Part shown: in pieces, positions 24,099 through 32,258 of the stretch
Position numbering within the stretch: the stretch's first letter is position 1
How the letters are laid out: each line of letters starts with the position of its first letter
Assembly (NCBI RefSeq): GCF_036250695.1
Contig: NZ_CP109427.1
Coordinates: 806,001-870,000 of the forward strand
DNA length: 64,000 nt
Reading direction: 5' to 3'
From: Streptomyces sp. NBC_01497
GTDB lineage: Bacteria > Actinomycetota > Actinomycetes > Streptomycetales > Streptomycetaceae
Notes under the pieces: generated by a model
Seen by the model: only the letters and a program-made list of their open reading frames with translations
The model's database searches: none
What the model was told of the DNA's origin: nothing
Translations under genes and position numbers: made by a program

Positions 24099-24470
24099 CG
24101 GAGATCTCCCGCCTGATCCTGCCTCAATGTCCTTATATGTCTGCCCGATCATGATCGAACCCGCAAGCGGACCGCCACGCGATCGGGTCCGCTTGCGCCC
24201 CGGCCCTTGCCCGCCCCTGCGGCCGGGCATAGGCTCGACATTGAGTTGAACACGTTCAAAAATAACGGGACCCATCGGACGGCCGCACGTCGTCACAGGT
24301 CAGAGCCGGGGCGCTGGACGGGACGCTCGGCCCGGCGCGTCCTGCCCGACTCGCACCGCCCGCCGCAGACCTTCACCCCGATCCGGCGCGGGCGCGCTAC
24401 GCCGCCGGTGGTGATCCCGCACCGCCGCGGTGCGCCCGCCCGCGGCCGGACGCACCGCAGGGAGTACCGG
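24099..24470. other. divergent intergenic region with palindrome
   Basis: These 372 bp contain no credible gene. The notable element is the inverted repeat at 24246-24259 followed by an A-rich run; the rest is GC-rich. Confidence 0.6.
24246..24259. promoter_or_regulatory. candidate operator TTGAAC-AC-GTTCAA
   Basis: A perfect 6-bp inverted repeat with a 2-nt centre, followed by AAAATAACGGG. The form fits TetR-family operators of the GAAC-n-GTTC type. It lies between the DUF6777 and DUF1990 genes, and no TetR gene is in the window. Confidence 0.5.
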
Positions 24471-25004
24471 ATGAGCACACCCGAAGTCACCCGCGCGGCG
24501 GGGGCCTTCACCTATCGGGAAGTGGGCGCTACCCGGCTCGGGCCGCTCCCGGACGGCTACCACCACCTGCACCACCGCACGAGGATCGGCCGCGGCCGGA
24601 CGGTCTTCGACGCGGCCGGGTCCGCGCTGACCACCTGGCGGCTGCACCGGGCCACCGGCGTCCGGGTGCGCGCGGACGTCGCGCGCGCCCGGCCGGGCGG
24701 GACCGTCGAACTCTCCCTGGGCGTTGGGCCGGTGGCGGTGTCGGGGCGCTGCGAGGTCGTCTGGACGGTGTACGGGCGGGACCGTACGGGCTTCGGCTAC
24801 GGGACGCTGGCGGGCCATCCCGAGCGGGGCGAGGAGTCGTTCGTGGTCGACCTGCGCGATGACGGCTCGGTCTGGTTCACCGTCATGGCCTTCAGCCGCG
24901 CCGACAGGTGGTACACGAGGGCGGGCGGCCCCTTCGTCCGGTTGCTGCAACGGGCCTACGCGCGACGGCTCGGCCGTACGCTCCGGCGGCTCGCGGCGGC
25001 CTGA
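24471..25004 (+). CDS. DUF1990 family protein
   Basis: This 177-aa protein matches DUF1990: FTYREVGATR near the start, LPDGYHHLHHRTRIGRG, GFGYGTLAGHPERGEESF (the family signature) and FTVMAFSRADRW. It has no signal peptide or membrane helix. The fold is thought to be of a lipid-binding or START-like type, but no reaction is established. The start is ATG after GGGAGTACCGG. It appears monocistronic. Confidence 0.85.
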   Translation: MSTPEVTRAAGAFTYREVGATRLGPLPDGYHHLHHRTRIGRGRTVFDAAGSALTTWRLHRATGVRVRADVARARPGGTVELSLGVGPVAVSGRCEVVWTVYGRDRTGFGYGTLAGHPERGEESFVVDLRDDGSVWFTVMAFSRADRWYTRAGGPFVRLLQRAYARRLGRTLRRLAAA

Positions 25005-25231
25005 GAGGGGTGCGGGGCCGGGAGGCACCACGCGCGGCGGGGTTGCGGCGCCTACGGCCCCGGGTCGCGGCCGGCGGGTTGGCCGAGACGGACGCGCGGC
25101 ATCCCCGCACAACGGGACGTCCGGGCGCCGGGCGGCATGTGACAGGGGCCGGGGCGCGCACGCCGCGCACCCGGACCCCGGTACCGGTGCCCTCCGCCCG
25201 AGCAGGTCGGTCGGGGCCCCGTCGGGGCAGG

Positions 25232-26710
25232 TCAGGTCAGCAGCGTCCTGCCGAGCCAGTCCGCGCTGTCCCGTACCCCGGGCACCGCGAAGAAGTACCC
25301 GCCGCCGTACGGCTTGATGTAGTCCACCAGCGGCTCGCCGGCCAGGCGCTTCTGCACGGCCGCGAACTGGCGGTCGATGTCCTGCTGGTAGCAGCAGAAG
25401 ACCAGCCCGGTGTCCAGGTCCCCGTTGTCCCGCACACCCCGGTCGTAGTTGTAGCCGCGGCGGATCATCCGCATGTCCGCCGTCGCCGCCGTACGGGGGT
25501 TGGCGAGCCGGATGTGCGAGTCGAGCGGGATGATGTTGCCCTGCGGGTCCTTCGCGAACTGCGGCTGGTCCGTCTCCCGCCGGCCGTCGAGCGGCGCGCC
25601 GGTGTCCCTGGCCCGCCCCATCATCCGCTCCTGCTCGTGGATGGAGACACGGTCCCAGAACTCCACCAGCATGCGGATGAGGCGGACGACCTGATAGCTG
25701 CCGCCGGCCGTCCAGTCGGGCTCGCCTGAGTTCTTCGCCACCCACACCAGCTGGTCCATCATGCGCCGGTCGGTCGCGGACGGGTTGGCCGTGCCGTCCT
25801 TGAACCCCAGCAGGTTGCGAGGGGTGCCGGACGGGCGCGGCGGCGACACGAAGCCGTCGAGACGCCAGCGGATCTGCATCGCGCCCCGGGTGTGGCGGGC
25901 GATGTCGCGCAGCGCGTGGGTGACGGTGTCGGGGTGGTCGGCGCACAGCTGGAGCATCAGGTCGCCGTGGCACCAGTCGGCGTCGAGGTCGTCGTCGGGG
26001 AAGGTGTCCATCGGGCGGAGCCTGCGGGGCTTGCGCGCGCCGAGCCCGAAGCGGTCGTCGAAGAGGGCGGAGCCGACGCCGAGCGTGGCGGTCAGCCCGT
26101 CGGCGGGCACCACGGGGCCGAGGACGCCGGAGTCCGGGAGCGGCGCGGAGATCCCGAGCGGGTCGGGCACGCCGCCCTTGGTGAGGAACCGCAGCCGCTC
26201 GGTCACGGTCTTGAACAGGTCGCCCAGTTCGGCGCGGCTGCGGGCCGTCACGTCGAAGGACGTGAAGACCGCGCTGCGCTGCAGCGGGGTGAGGATGCCG
26301 GCCTGGTGCGCGCCGTGGAAGGCGATGACCCTGTCTCCGTCCTCGGTGGTCGTACTCGCGTCCGGGGCCGCGCTCGTGCCGCCGTCGGCGGCCCACGCAG
26401 CCGTGCCCATGCCCGCGGCGCCGAGTGCGGCTCCCGCCGCGCCCGCGGCGACCGCCCGGTGCAGGAAGGACCGCCTGCCCACGCCGTGACCCAGGGGGCA
26501 CGTGCCCTCACCCGCCGGGTGTGTGGTGTCCCCCGCGTCCCCCGCGCCGCGCGCGGGGTCGTCGCCGGTCGTGGCCGCCATGCCCGGGCGGTCGGGGCCC
26601 GCCGGTTCGTCACCGGCCGGGAGGTCGGTCGTGGGGTCGTAGCCGCTCATCGCGCTGCCTTCCGGGGCCGTGCCGTGGGTACCGTCGTCCGCCGCGCGCC
26701 GCCCGCTCAC
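25232..26710 (-). CDS. efeB: deferrochelatase/Dyp-type heme peroxidase EfeB
   Basis: This 492-aa Tat-exported heme protein belongs to the EfeUOB iron uptake system. In the family it oxidises ferrous iron or extracts iron from heme outside the membrane. GRRSFLHRAV (near 75-85) is the twin-arginine motif, followed by a hydrophobic h-region. The DyP signature is LGFKDGTANP (GxxDG). The GTG start overlaps the efeO stop in a GTGA quartet, so the two are coupled. The roughly 75 residues before the Tat motif are unusually long and disordered; a later start such as the ATG 20 codons in is possible. Confidence 0.9.
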   Translation of the reverse strand: MSGRRAADDGTHGTAPEGSAMSGYDPTTDLPAGDEPAGPDRPGMAATTGDDPARGAGDAGDTTHPAGEGTCPLGHGVGRRSFLHRAVAAGAAGAALGAAGMGTAAWAADGGTSAAPDASTTTEDGDRVIAFHGAHQAGILTPLQRSAVFTSFDVTARSRAELGDLFKTVTERLRFLTKGGVPDPLGISAPLPDSGVLGPVVPADGLTATLGVGSALFDDRFGLGARKPRRLRPMDTFPDDDLDADWCHGDLMLQLCADHPDTVTHALRDIARHTRGAMQIRWRLDGFVSPPRPSGTPRNLLGFKDGTANPSATDRRMMDQLVWVAKNSGEPDWTAGGSYQVVRLIRMLVEFWDRVSIHEQERMMGRARDTGAPLDGRRETDQPQFAKDPQGNIIPLDSHIRLANPRTAATADMRMIRRGYNYDRGVRDNGDLDTGLVFCCYQQDIDRQFAAVQKRLAGEPLVDYIKPYGGGYFFAVPGVRDSADWLGRTLLT

Positions 26711-27990
26711 GAAGTCCTCCGGATGTCGAAGATCACGGCGACCGGGGCGAGCCGCTCGGCGAGGTCACCGAAGTCCGCGTCGACCCGCTCCCGTTCGGCC
26801 CGGGACAGCGTGTCCGGCGCGCGCCAGTCCGAACCCTTCCGGGTCGCGTCCAGATCGCCCTGCGCGGTCGCGAGGGCCGCTTTCAGCTGCGGGAGTCCGG
26901 GGTCCCTCGGCGCGAGCAACGGCTGCAGCACGTCGAGCAGTTCGACCGTGCCGTCCAGGCCGGCCCGCGCGGTCGCGTAGGACGTGCCACTGCCGAAGTC
27001 GGAACGCCCGGTCAGGTCGAGCTGGATGCTGTCCTCGGTGATCTCGTGCGCCCGCAGGCCCGTGTCCAGCGGGTCCATCCGCGTACCGGCCCACTGGTCG
27101 CTGAGGTCCTTCAGGTCCTTGGCGAGCTGGTCGGTGGGGGCCTTCAGGTCCGCGGCCGACTGGCCGTGCCACAGGCCGTACTCGACCCGGTGGAAGCCGC
27201 TGAAGTCCTTGTCGTGCACGCCCGCCGGCAGCCCCGCGTCCGTCTCGTCGACGGCAGCGCCGAGGTCGCCGAACGCGCCGTAGGCGCCCCCGAGGCGGGT
27301 GTACGCGAGGTGGGCGGGCAGCCAGGCGCGGCGGGCGGCGTCGAGGTCGCCCGCGTCGACGGCGGCCTTGAGCGTGCCGACCTTGTCGAGGACGCTCTTG
27401 AAGCCCTCTCCCACCCACTTCTGGTAGGCCAAGGTCGGCGGGATCACGTCGTGCTGGTTGACGGGACTGACCGCGGGGCCGCCCTTGGCGGGGCCGGTGG
27501 TGACGCGGACCGCGGGGCCGTTCACCGCGTCCGTGTCCTCGATCAGGCAGCGGAACGCGTAGCTGCCGCGCCCCAGTTGGACCTGGATCGGGCGGGTCGT
27601 GCCGGGGCCGAGCCCGTCGATCTCGCCGAGCAGGGCGCCCGAGGAGTCGGTGAGGTAGACCTCCGCCGCGTCGGTCGCGACGTTGTGCACGTCGAAGACC
27701 TGGAGGCCCGGCTTCGGGTCGGTCCACCCCTTGCCGCACTGGTCGGACGACGCGGACGCCTCCACGGCGGTGTGCCGCAGACCGTCGGCGACGTCGACGG
27801 ATGTCGCGGCGGGTTCGCCGTTGCCGGAGGTCAGGCCGAGGGCGAGGACCCCGCCCGCAGCGGCCACCACGACGCAGGCGGCGAACACGACCCACCCCCG
27901 GCGTACCCGGCGCACGGGTCTCCCGTCGGGGGCCTGCTCGTCCGGCGGGGCCGGGGACGAGGCGTCCTGCATGTTGTTGCGTATCGGCAC
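26707..27990 (-). CDS. efeO: iron uptake periplasmic-type component EfeO (cupredoxin + M75 imelysin)
   Basis: This protein of about 427 aa is membrane-anchored by one N-terminal helix. A cupredoxin-like domain (about 60-170; FRCLIEDTDAVNG) precedes an M75/imelysin domain (about 180-420). The latter carries SGFHRVEYGLWHG, the HxxE-type signature that holds metal. EfeO binds iron and passes it to the permease EfeU. Here efeB follows with a 4-bp overlap, but no efeU gene is adjacent on either side. The start is uncertain: GTG 27990 or ATG 27972, both with weak Shine-Dalgarno. Confidence 0.9.
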   Translation of the reverse strand: MPIRNNMQDASSPAPPDEQAPDGRPVRRVRRGWVVFAACVVVAAAGGVLALGLTSGNGEPAATSVDVADGLRHTAVEASASSDQCGKGWTDPKPGLQVFDVHNVATDAAEVYLTDSSGALLGEIDGLGPGTTRPIQVQLGRGSYAFRCLIEDTDAVNGPAVRVTTGPAKGGPAVSPVNQHDVIPPTLAYQKWVGEGFKSVLDKVGTLKAAVDAGDLDAARRAWLPAHLAYTRLGGAYGAFGDLGAAVDETDAGLPAGVHDKDFSGFHRVEYGLWHGQSAADLKAPTDQLAKDLKDLSDQWAGTRMDPLDTGLRAHEITEDSIQLDLTGRSDFGSGTSYATARAGLDGTVELLDVLQPLLAPRDPGLPQLKAALATAQGDLDATRKGSDWRAPDTLSRAERERVDADFGDLAERLAPVAVIFDIRRTS

Positions 27991-28480
27991 GGAACCGGAT
28001 GTTAGCTCCGCCAACCGGGGGCGCCGGGGATCATTCGGTGAAGTTCCGCCAAAGTTCGGGTGTCCTGACGTCCCATGACGCCCGATGCGTGCCTTTCGGA
28101 TCCCGGGGACCGGCGGCACCGTCGGGACCCGCGCCGCCCGTCCTGCGACGTCGCCGCGCGGTGCTCGTACCGGCGTGTCCGCCGCGCCACGAACTCCGGG
28201 CCCGCCCGCACGACACGCCCGTACGACACGCCGGTACGAGGCCCGTAGGCGGCTCGTACAAGCCCTGGACCGGCCGCGTCGGAGGGCCGAACGAGCCGGG
28301 CGGGCCCATGCCCCGGGCGACGGAGTGACCACCGTCACGCAACGGGCCCCGGGGCGGCGCGCACGACGATCCCGGATCGCGTACCCGGCCTGGCCCTGTC
28401 CGCCGGGCCTGCCCCGGTCCGCGACTCCCCCACCCGGCGGGCCCCGATTACCTCACCGTCGAAGAAACGGAAATCTATGT
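27991..28480. other. intergenic region upstream of efeO
   Basis: About 490 bp of GC-rich sequence without a credible gene. It contains imperfect short repeats of the type CGTACGACACGCC near 28210-28245. No clear iron-box (IdeR/DmdR type) palindrome is visible; this is where efeU would be expected. Confidence 0.5.
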
Positions 28481-28489
28481 CGGCTGGAG

Positions 28490-28519
28490 TAGACATTGGG
28501 GGGTGGGCGTGGTTATGGT
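28490..28519 (+). promoter_or_regulatory. sigma70-type promoter of the long leader
   Basis: TAGACA (28490-28495) and TATGGT (28514-28519) are separated by 18 bp. Transcription would start near 28526, about 675 nt before the MerR-type start codon. Confidence 0.6.
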
Positions 28520-28613
28520 TTCTCTCGTAGCCGAGATCGAGCAGGGCCCGGCAGAGACGAACTGGCGGGCAGCGGTACACGCAGTTGCAGTGCGCAGGAC
28601 GGTGCGGTGGTGG

Positions 28614-28840
28614 AGTCCCGGAGCCAGGGTTGTCGCAGGACGGCGACGGGACTGACGACCGCACCGGGTGGCCCGCAGTGATCAGGGGCCGCCGCCAGTA
28701 GTAGCGCGGTTCAGCAGTACCCAGCAGTGAAGTCACAGAGCAGCACCTTGGTGAAGGCGTCGGCTGGGGGCGCGCGCACCGGGAGGTTCGGCAGTGGGGT
28801 TCCAAGCCAGGGCAGATGCAGGACGGGCGACGGGGCTGGC
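28614..28840 (+). repeat. imperfect direct repeat inside the leader
   Basis: About 42 bp near 28614-28655 recur near 28798-28840. Both copies have the order AGCCAGGG, GCAGGACGG and GCGACGGG with small differences, suggesting two equivalent RNA modules. Confidence 0.6.
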
Positions 28841-29143
28841 TGTCGAAGAGTGGCGCTGTCACAGGTCACCGAGCAGTACGCATCACCAGCAGTTCGCAGG
28901 AGAGCAGTACGAGAAGTACCAGCAGTACGTAAGTGATCCCAGAGGGAAGAAACGGAGGGATTGAGCGCCATCAGGATCGCCCGGGCGGAGTCACAGAACC
29001 CGGGTACCGCAGGACATCGACAGTGAGGTGGTCTCCGGTCAAGCAACCGCGATCCCCGCATGCCCCGTCCTCTCCCGGAGGGCCGTGCGGACACAGGGAG
29101 CCGGCGCCGTACCAAGGCCGGCAGATGGTGTAGCAGTTCCTTC

Positions 29144-29175
29144 GGGGCCCTGGTGCCGTACGGCACCAGGGCCCC
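29144..29175 (+). terminator. perfect palindrome, attenuator-like, before the MerR-type gene
   Basis: A 32-bp perfect palindrome with 16-bp arms starts GGGGCCCTGG and ends CCAGGGCCCC. It lies within the presumed leader, 25 nt upstream of the start codon and before the GAGAGG Shine-Dalgarno. Position inside a leader makes conditional termination likely. Confidence 0.75.
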
Positions 29176-29200
29176 TCAGCGCGTTCCACAGAGAGGTGCG

Positions 29201-29542
29201 ATGACAGCAGACGATTCGTTCGACCGTCTCAATGACGACGACTTCCCCGCCTACACGATGGGGCGGGCCGCCGAGTCCCTCGGCACCACGCAGGGTTTCC
29301 TGCGCGCCCTCGGCGAAGCCCGCCTGATCACCCCGCTGCGTTCCGAGGGCGGACACCGGCGCTACTCCCGCTACCAGCTGCGCATCGCCGCCCGCGCCCG
29401 GGAGCTCGTCGACCGCGGCACGTCCATCGAGTCCGCCTGCCGCATCGTCATCCTCGAAGACCAGCTTGAGGAAGCGCGGCGCATCAACGCCGAATACCGT
29501 CGTGCCGCCGCCGAATCGGCGGATCCGCCGGAGGCGGACTGA
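29201..29542 (+). CDS. MerR-type helix-turn-helix protein of the cold-shock island
   Basis: This 113-aa small regulator has an N-terminal MerR-like winged HTH: YTMGRAAESLGTTQGFLRALGEARLITP, then GGHRRYSRYQLRIAARARELV. A helical C-terminal stretch (ILEDQLEEARRINAEYRR) is long enough for a short coiled-coil dimer. There is no effector domain. The start is ATG with GAGAGG 4 nt upstream. It follows the long structured leader and precedes the cold-shock gene on the same strand. Co-conservation with csp and a DEAD-box helicase is familiar in Streptomyces, but its targets are unknown. Confidence 0.85.
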   Translation: MTADDSFDRLNDDDFPAYTMGRAAESLGTTQGFLRALGEARLITPLRSEGGHRRYSRYQLRIAARARELVDRGTSIESACRIVILEDQLEEARRINAEYRRAAAESADPPEAD

Positions 29543-29546
29543 CGTG

Positions 29547-29579
29547 GTGCGGGCCCACCGGACACCGGCGGTCCCGCAC
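29547..29579 (+). terminator. hairpin after the MerR-type gene
   Basis: GTGCGGG and CCCGCAC arms, with a further inner ACCG/CGGT pairing, begin 5 nt after the stop codon. Confidence 0.65.
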
Positions 29580-30186
29580 ACACCCCGCAGGCGATGTGAC
29601 CGCGGGGCCGTGCGGCCACCACCGCCCGGCCCCGATCCGCGTCCGGACCGTATGCGGGACCCGTGCACGGACGATGAGCGGCGCGGAGCGCGCGATCCCG
29701 TCCTCCGAAACGACGGTCGTGCGGCGACCTCTGCGGGCGCCTGCGGCCGCCGGCAGGCGGTGAGGTCGGGGAGTCCCGCCGACGGGACTCCGGCCTCGGG
29801 CCCTCCCCCGCGCCGAGCCATCAAGTGGTCGGCCGGCAGGCACGGATTCCTCGCGTGGTGAACGACGACCCCGTTCCTTGAATCCTGCGGCCCCTGTGAG
29901 CCAGTATCTGCGACCGCAAGGTGAGAGTTCCCCTTGCGGCGCCGGGAGGGTCCCACCGGCATTGAACAGTGGTGGAGTTATTCCCGTGAACGCAGGAAGA
30001 TACGACATGCTATGGTCGATCTCAGTTGCAGTTGTGGTTCCCAAAACTTCAAGCGCCTCCACTCGGCCTTCTGTCGCACGAGAGCGCTTTTTATTTCCGG
30101 GGCATTTTTCCGGACGGGGCATCATCGCGGCGACACGGCGTCCGTGCAGTGCGGATGCTGGTGTACTGCCCCAAAGGAGATCTGAC
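29580..30186 (+). other. intergenic region and leader of the cold-shock gene
   Basis: No gene is credible here. The left half is GC-rich with one perfect 9-bp hairpin at 29770-29791. From about 29870 the sequence becomes AT-richer. It contains a CCGCAAGG/CCTTGCGG hairpin (29914-29939), a TATGGT -10-like element at 30011-30016 without a clear -35, the CAGTTGCAGT sequence at 30023-30032 shared with the MerR leader, T-rich runs near 30090-30115 and a small GCAGT/ACTGC stem (30146-30169) before the Shine-Dalgarno. A transcript from TATGGT would have a leader of about 165 nt, as usual for cold-shock mRNAs. Confidence 0.6.
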
Positions 30187-30390
30187 ATGGCATCTGGCAC
30201 CGTGAAGTGGTTCAACGCGGCCAAGGGTTTCGGCTTCATCGAGCAGGACGGTGGCGGCGCTGACGTGTTCGCCCACTTCTCGAACATCGCCGCCCAGGGG
30301 TTCCGCGAGCTGCTCGAAGGCCAGAAGGTCACCTTCGACATCGCGCAGGGCCAGAAGGGCCCCACGGCCGAGAACATCGTTCCGGCCTGA
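30187..30390 (+). CDS. CspA-family cold-shock protein
   Basis: This 67-aa single OB-fold nucleic-acid chaperone has RNP1 KGFGFIEQ and RNP2 VFAHFSNI, and starts [10 protein letters not shown] as usual. The length is standard. AAAGGAGA lies 6 nt before the ATG. It melts mRNA secondary structure, and some family members act as antiterminators. A strong terminator hairpin follows at 30412-30441, before the helicase leader. Confidence 0.95.
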   Translation: MASGTVKWFNAAKGFGFIEQDGGGADVFAHFSNIAAQGFRELLEGQKVTFDIAQGQKGPTAENIVPA

Positions 30391-30411
30391 CACTGACACG
30401 CAGAGACAGCT

Positions 30412-30441
30412 GGGGCCCGCATCCCTCGGGGTGCGGGCCCC
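30412..30441 (+). terminator. terminator of the cold-shock gene
   Basis: A perfect 10-bp stem GGGGCCCGCA/TGCGGGCCCC with a 10-nt loop, 21 nt after the stop. Confidence 0.85.
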
Positions 30442-30711
30442 GGCTGCACGCATTTCCCGCTGTGGTTCTCCTGCGGGACGACCACCTCCCAGGAGCTCCT
30501 CCGGGGCGCGGACCGTTTCACGTCCGCACTTTCCCGGATCCCCTGGATTCGACGTTCGCTTGACGTCATCCCCTTTCAGCGCCTGCGCCGGCACGGTTCT
30601 CCGTGCGCAAGGTCCGCTTTCGCATTCCGTTCGGCCCGTTCTTGTGATTCCCCGCGCTGTTCTTCCGCTGCGGGAATTCCTTGATGCGTGCCGTATCAAG
30701 GAAGGTTCTGA
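30442..30711 (+). other. pyrimidine-rich leader of the DEAD-box helicase gene
   Basis: About 270 bp without a gene, rich in C and T on the coding strand. It ends in the hairpin at 30677-30703. Promoter position is not evident. Confidence 0.55.
30677..30703 (+). promoter_or_regulatory. Shine-Dalgarno-sequestering hairpin of the helicase mRNA
   Basis: TTCCTTGAT (30677-30685) is perfectly complementary to ATCAAGGAA (30695-30703). The stem extends inward by a G-U, a C-G and a G-C pair to a 3-nt loop, giving about 12 bp. The right arm contains most of the AAGGAAGG ribosome-binding site, 6 nt before the ATG at 30712. The outer stem is A/U-rich, as expected for a thermally or protein-modulated switch. 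Confidence 0.75.
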
Positions 30712-32226
30712 ATGAACCCCACTCGTACGAATGACCGTTCGTCCCGCGGCCGCCGCACCGGCGGCCCCGCTTTCGGCTCAGCCGCGGGTCCGGTTCGCGG
30801 CAACAGCCGCTCCGGTTCGTCCGCCCCGCGCCGCTCGGGCGGCTACGGCCGGCGCCCCGCAGCGGTGCAGGGAGAGTTCGCCCTGCCGAAGACGATCACT
30901 CCGGCGCTGCCCGCCGTCGAGGCGTTCTCGGACCTCGCCATGCCCAGGGAGCTCCTGGCCGCGCTCACCGCCCAGGGCCTGTCGGTACCGTTCCCGATCC
31001 AGGGCGCGACACTGCCGAACTCCCTGGCCGGCCGTGATGTCCTCGGCCGCGGCAGGACCGGTTCCGGCAAGACGCTGGCCTTCGGTCTGGCCCTGCTGGC
31101 CAGGACCGCCGGGCAGCGCGCCGAGGCCCGTCAGCCGCTGGCCCTGGTCCTGGTGCCCACCCGCGAACTGGCCCAGCAGGTCACCGATGCCCTCACCCCC
31201 TACGCCCGCGCCGTGAAGCTGCGCCTGGCCACCGTCGTCGGCGGGATGTCGATCGGCCGGCAGTCGGGCGCGCTGCGCGGTGGCGCGGAAGTCGTCGTGG
31301 CCACCCCCGGACGCCTCAAGGACCTCATCGACCGCGGCGACTGCCGGCTGGACCAGGTCGCGATCACCGTCCTCGACGAGGCCGACCAGATGGCCGACAT
31401 GGGCTTCATGCCCCAGGTCACGGCCCTCCTGGACCAGGTGAGCCCCGGGGGCCAGCGCATGCTGTTCTCCGCGACCCTGGACCGCAACGTCGACCGCCTG
31501 GTCCGCGGTTACCTCAGCGACCCCGTGGTCCACTCCGTGGACCCCTCGCAGGGCGCTGTCACCACGATGGAACACCACGTCCTGCACGTGCGGGACGCCG
31601 ACAAGCACCGGATGACGACGGAGATCGCCGCGCGCGAGGGCCGGGTGATCATGTTCCTGGACACCAAGCACGCCGTGGACCGGCTCACGCAGGATCTCCT
31701 GAACTCAGGAGTGCGGGCCGGCGCCCTGCACGGCGGGAAGTCACAGCCGCAGCGCACCCGCACCCTCGCCCAGTTCAAAACCGGGCACATCACCGTCCTG
31801 GTCGCAACGAACGTCGCGGCCCGCGGCATCCACATCGACAACCTCGACCTCGTCGTCAACGTGGACCCCCCGACGGACCACAAGGACTACCTGCACCGCG
31901 GTGGGCGTACGGCCCGTGCCGGGGAGTCCGGCCGCGTCGTCACCCTGGTCACCCCCCACCAGCGGCGCGACATGACCCGTCTCATGGCCGCCGCCGGCAT
32001 CGTCGCCCAGACCACCCAGGTCCGCTCGGGCGAGGAAGCCCTCAGCCGGATCACCGGCGCCCGCACCCCCTCCGGCGTCCCGGTCACCATCAGCGCGCCG
32101 GCGGCCGAGCGGCGTCAGCGCGGCCCGGTCTCCCGCGGCCGACGCAGCCAGGCTTCCGTCGCCCGTCGCCCGTCGCGCGAGCACGCGGCAGTCGGCCTTC
32201 GACGCGGCGGCCTGACTGCCACGTGA
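30712..32226 (+). CDS. DEAD-box ATP-dependent RNA helicase
   Basis: This 504-aa cytosolic helicase unwinds short RNA duplexes, typically for ribosome assembly or mRNA decay in the cold. A basic Arg/Gly/Ser-rich N-terminus (about 1-60) precedes the core. Motifs in order are FPIQ (Q motif), GRTGSGKT (I), PTRELA (Ia), TPGR (Ib), LDEAD (II), FSATL (III), VATNVAARGIHI (V) and HRGGRTARAG (VI). The C-terminal tail is basic and Arg-rich. The ribosome-binding site is buried in a hairpin. The CBS gene overlaps or follows directly. Confidence 0.95.
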   Translation: MNPTRTNDRSSRGRRTGGPAFGSAAGPVRGNSRSGSSAPRRSGGYGRRPAAVQGEFALPKTITPALPAVEAFSDLAMPRELLAALTAQGLSVPFPIQGATLPNSLAGRDVLGRGRTGSGKTLAFGLALLARTAGQRAEARQPLALVLVPTRELAQQVTDALTPYARAVKLRLATVVGGMSIGRQSGALRGGAEVVVATPGRLKDLIDRGDCRLDQVAITVLDEADQMADMGFMPQVTALLDQVSPGGQRMLFSATLDRNVDRLVRGYLSDPVVHSVDPSQGAVTTMEHHVLHVRDADKHRMTTEIAAREGRVIMFLDTKHAVDRLTQDLLNSGVRAGALHGGKSQPQRTRTLAQFKTGHITVLVATNVAARGIHIDNLDLVVNVDPPTDHKDYLHRGGRTARAGESGRVVTLVTPHQRRDMTRLMAAAGIVAQTTQVRSGEEALSRITGARTPSGVPVTISAPAAERRQRGPVSRGRRSQASVARRPSREHAAVGLRRGGLTAT

Positions 32227-32258
32227 TCAGGAAGCTGACCCACCACTGCAGGAGGCAC

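Larger units (their letters stand above)
28526..29200 (+). ncRNA. ~675-nt structured leader or non-coding RNA upstream of the MerR-type gene
   Basis: The region is less GC-rich than its surroundings and purine-rich on this strand. It has no frame with Streptomyces codon bias. It carries about a dozen GCAGT/ACAGT motifs (for example 28713, 28723, 28873, 28903, 28921) and an imperfect 42-bp direct repeat. It ends in a perfect 32-bp palindrome 25 nt before the start codon. It is either a 5' leader with attenuation or a small RNA terminated before the gene. Confidence 0.6.

Noticed and set aside
27991..28080. IdeR/DmdR iron box upstream of efeO
   Set aside because: Only a fragment resembling half a site (GCTAAC) is present; no 19-bp palindrome.
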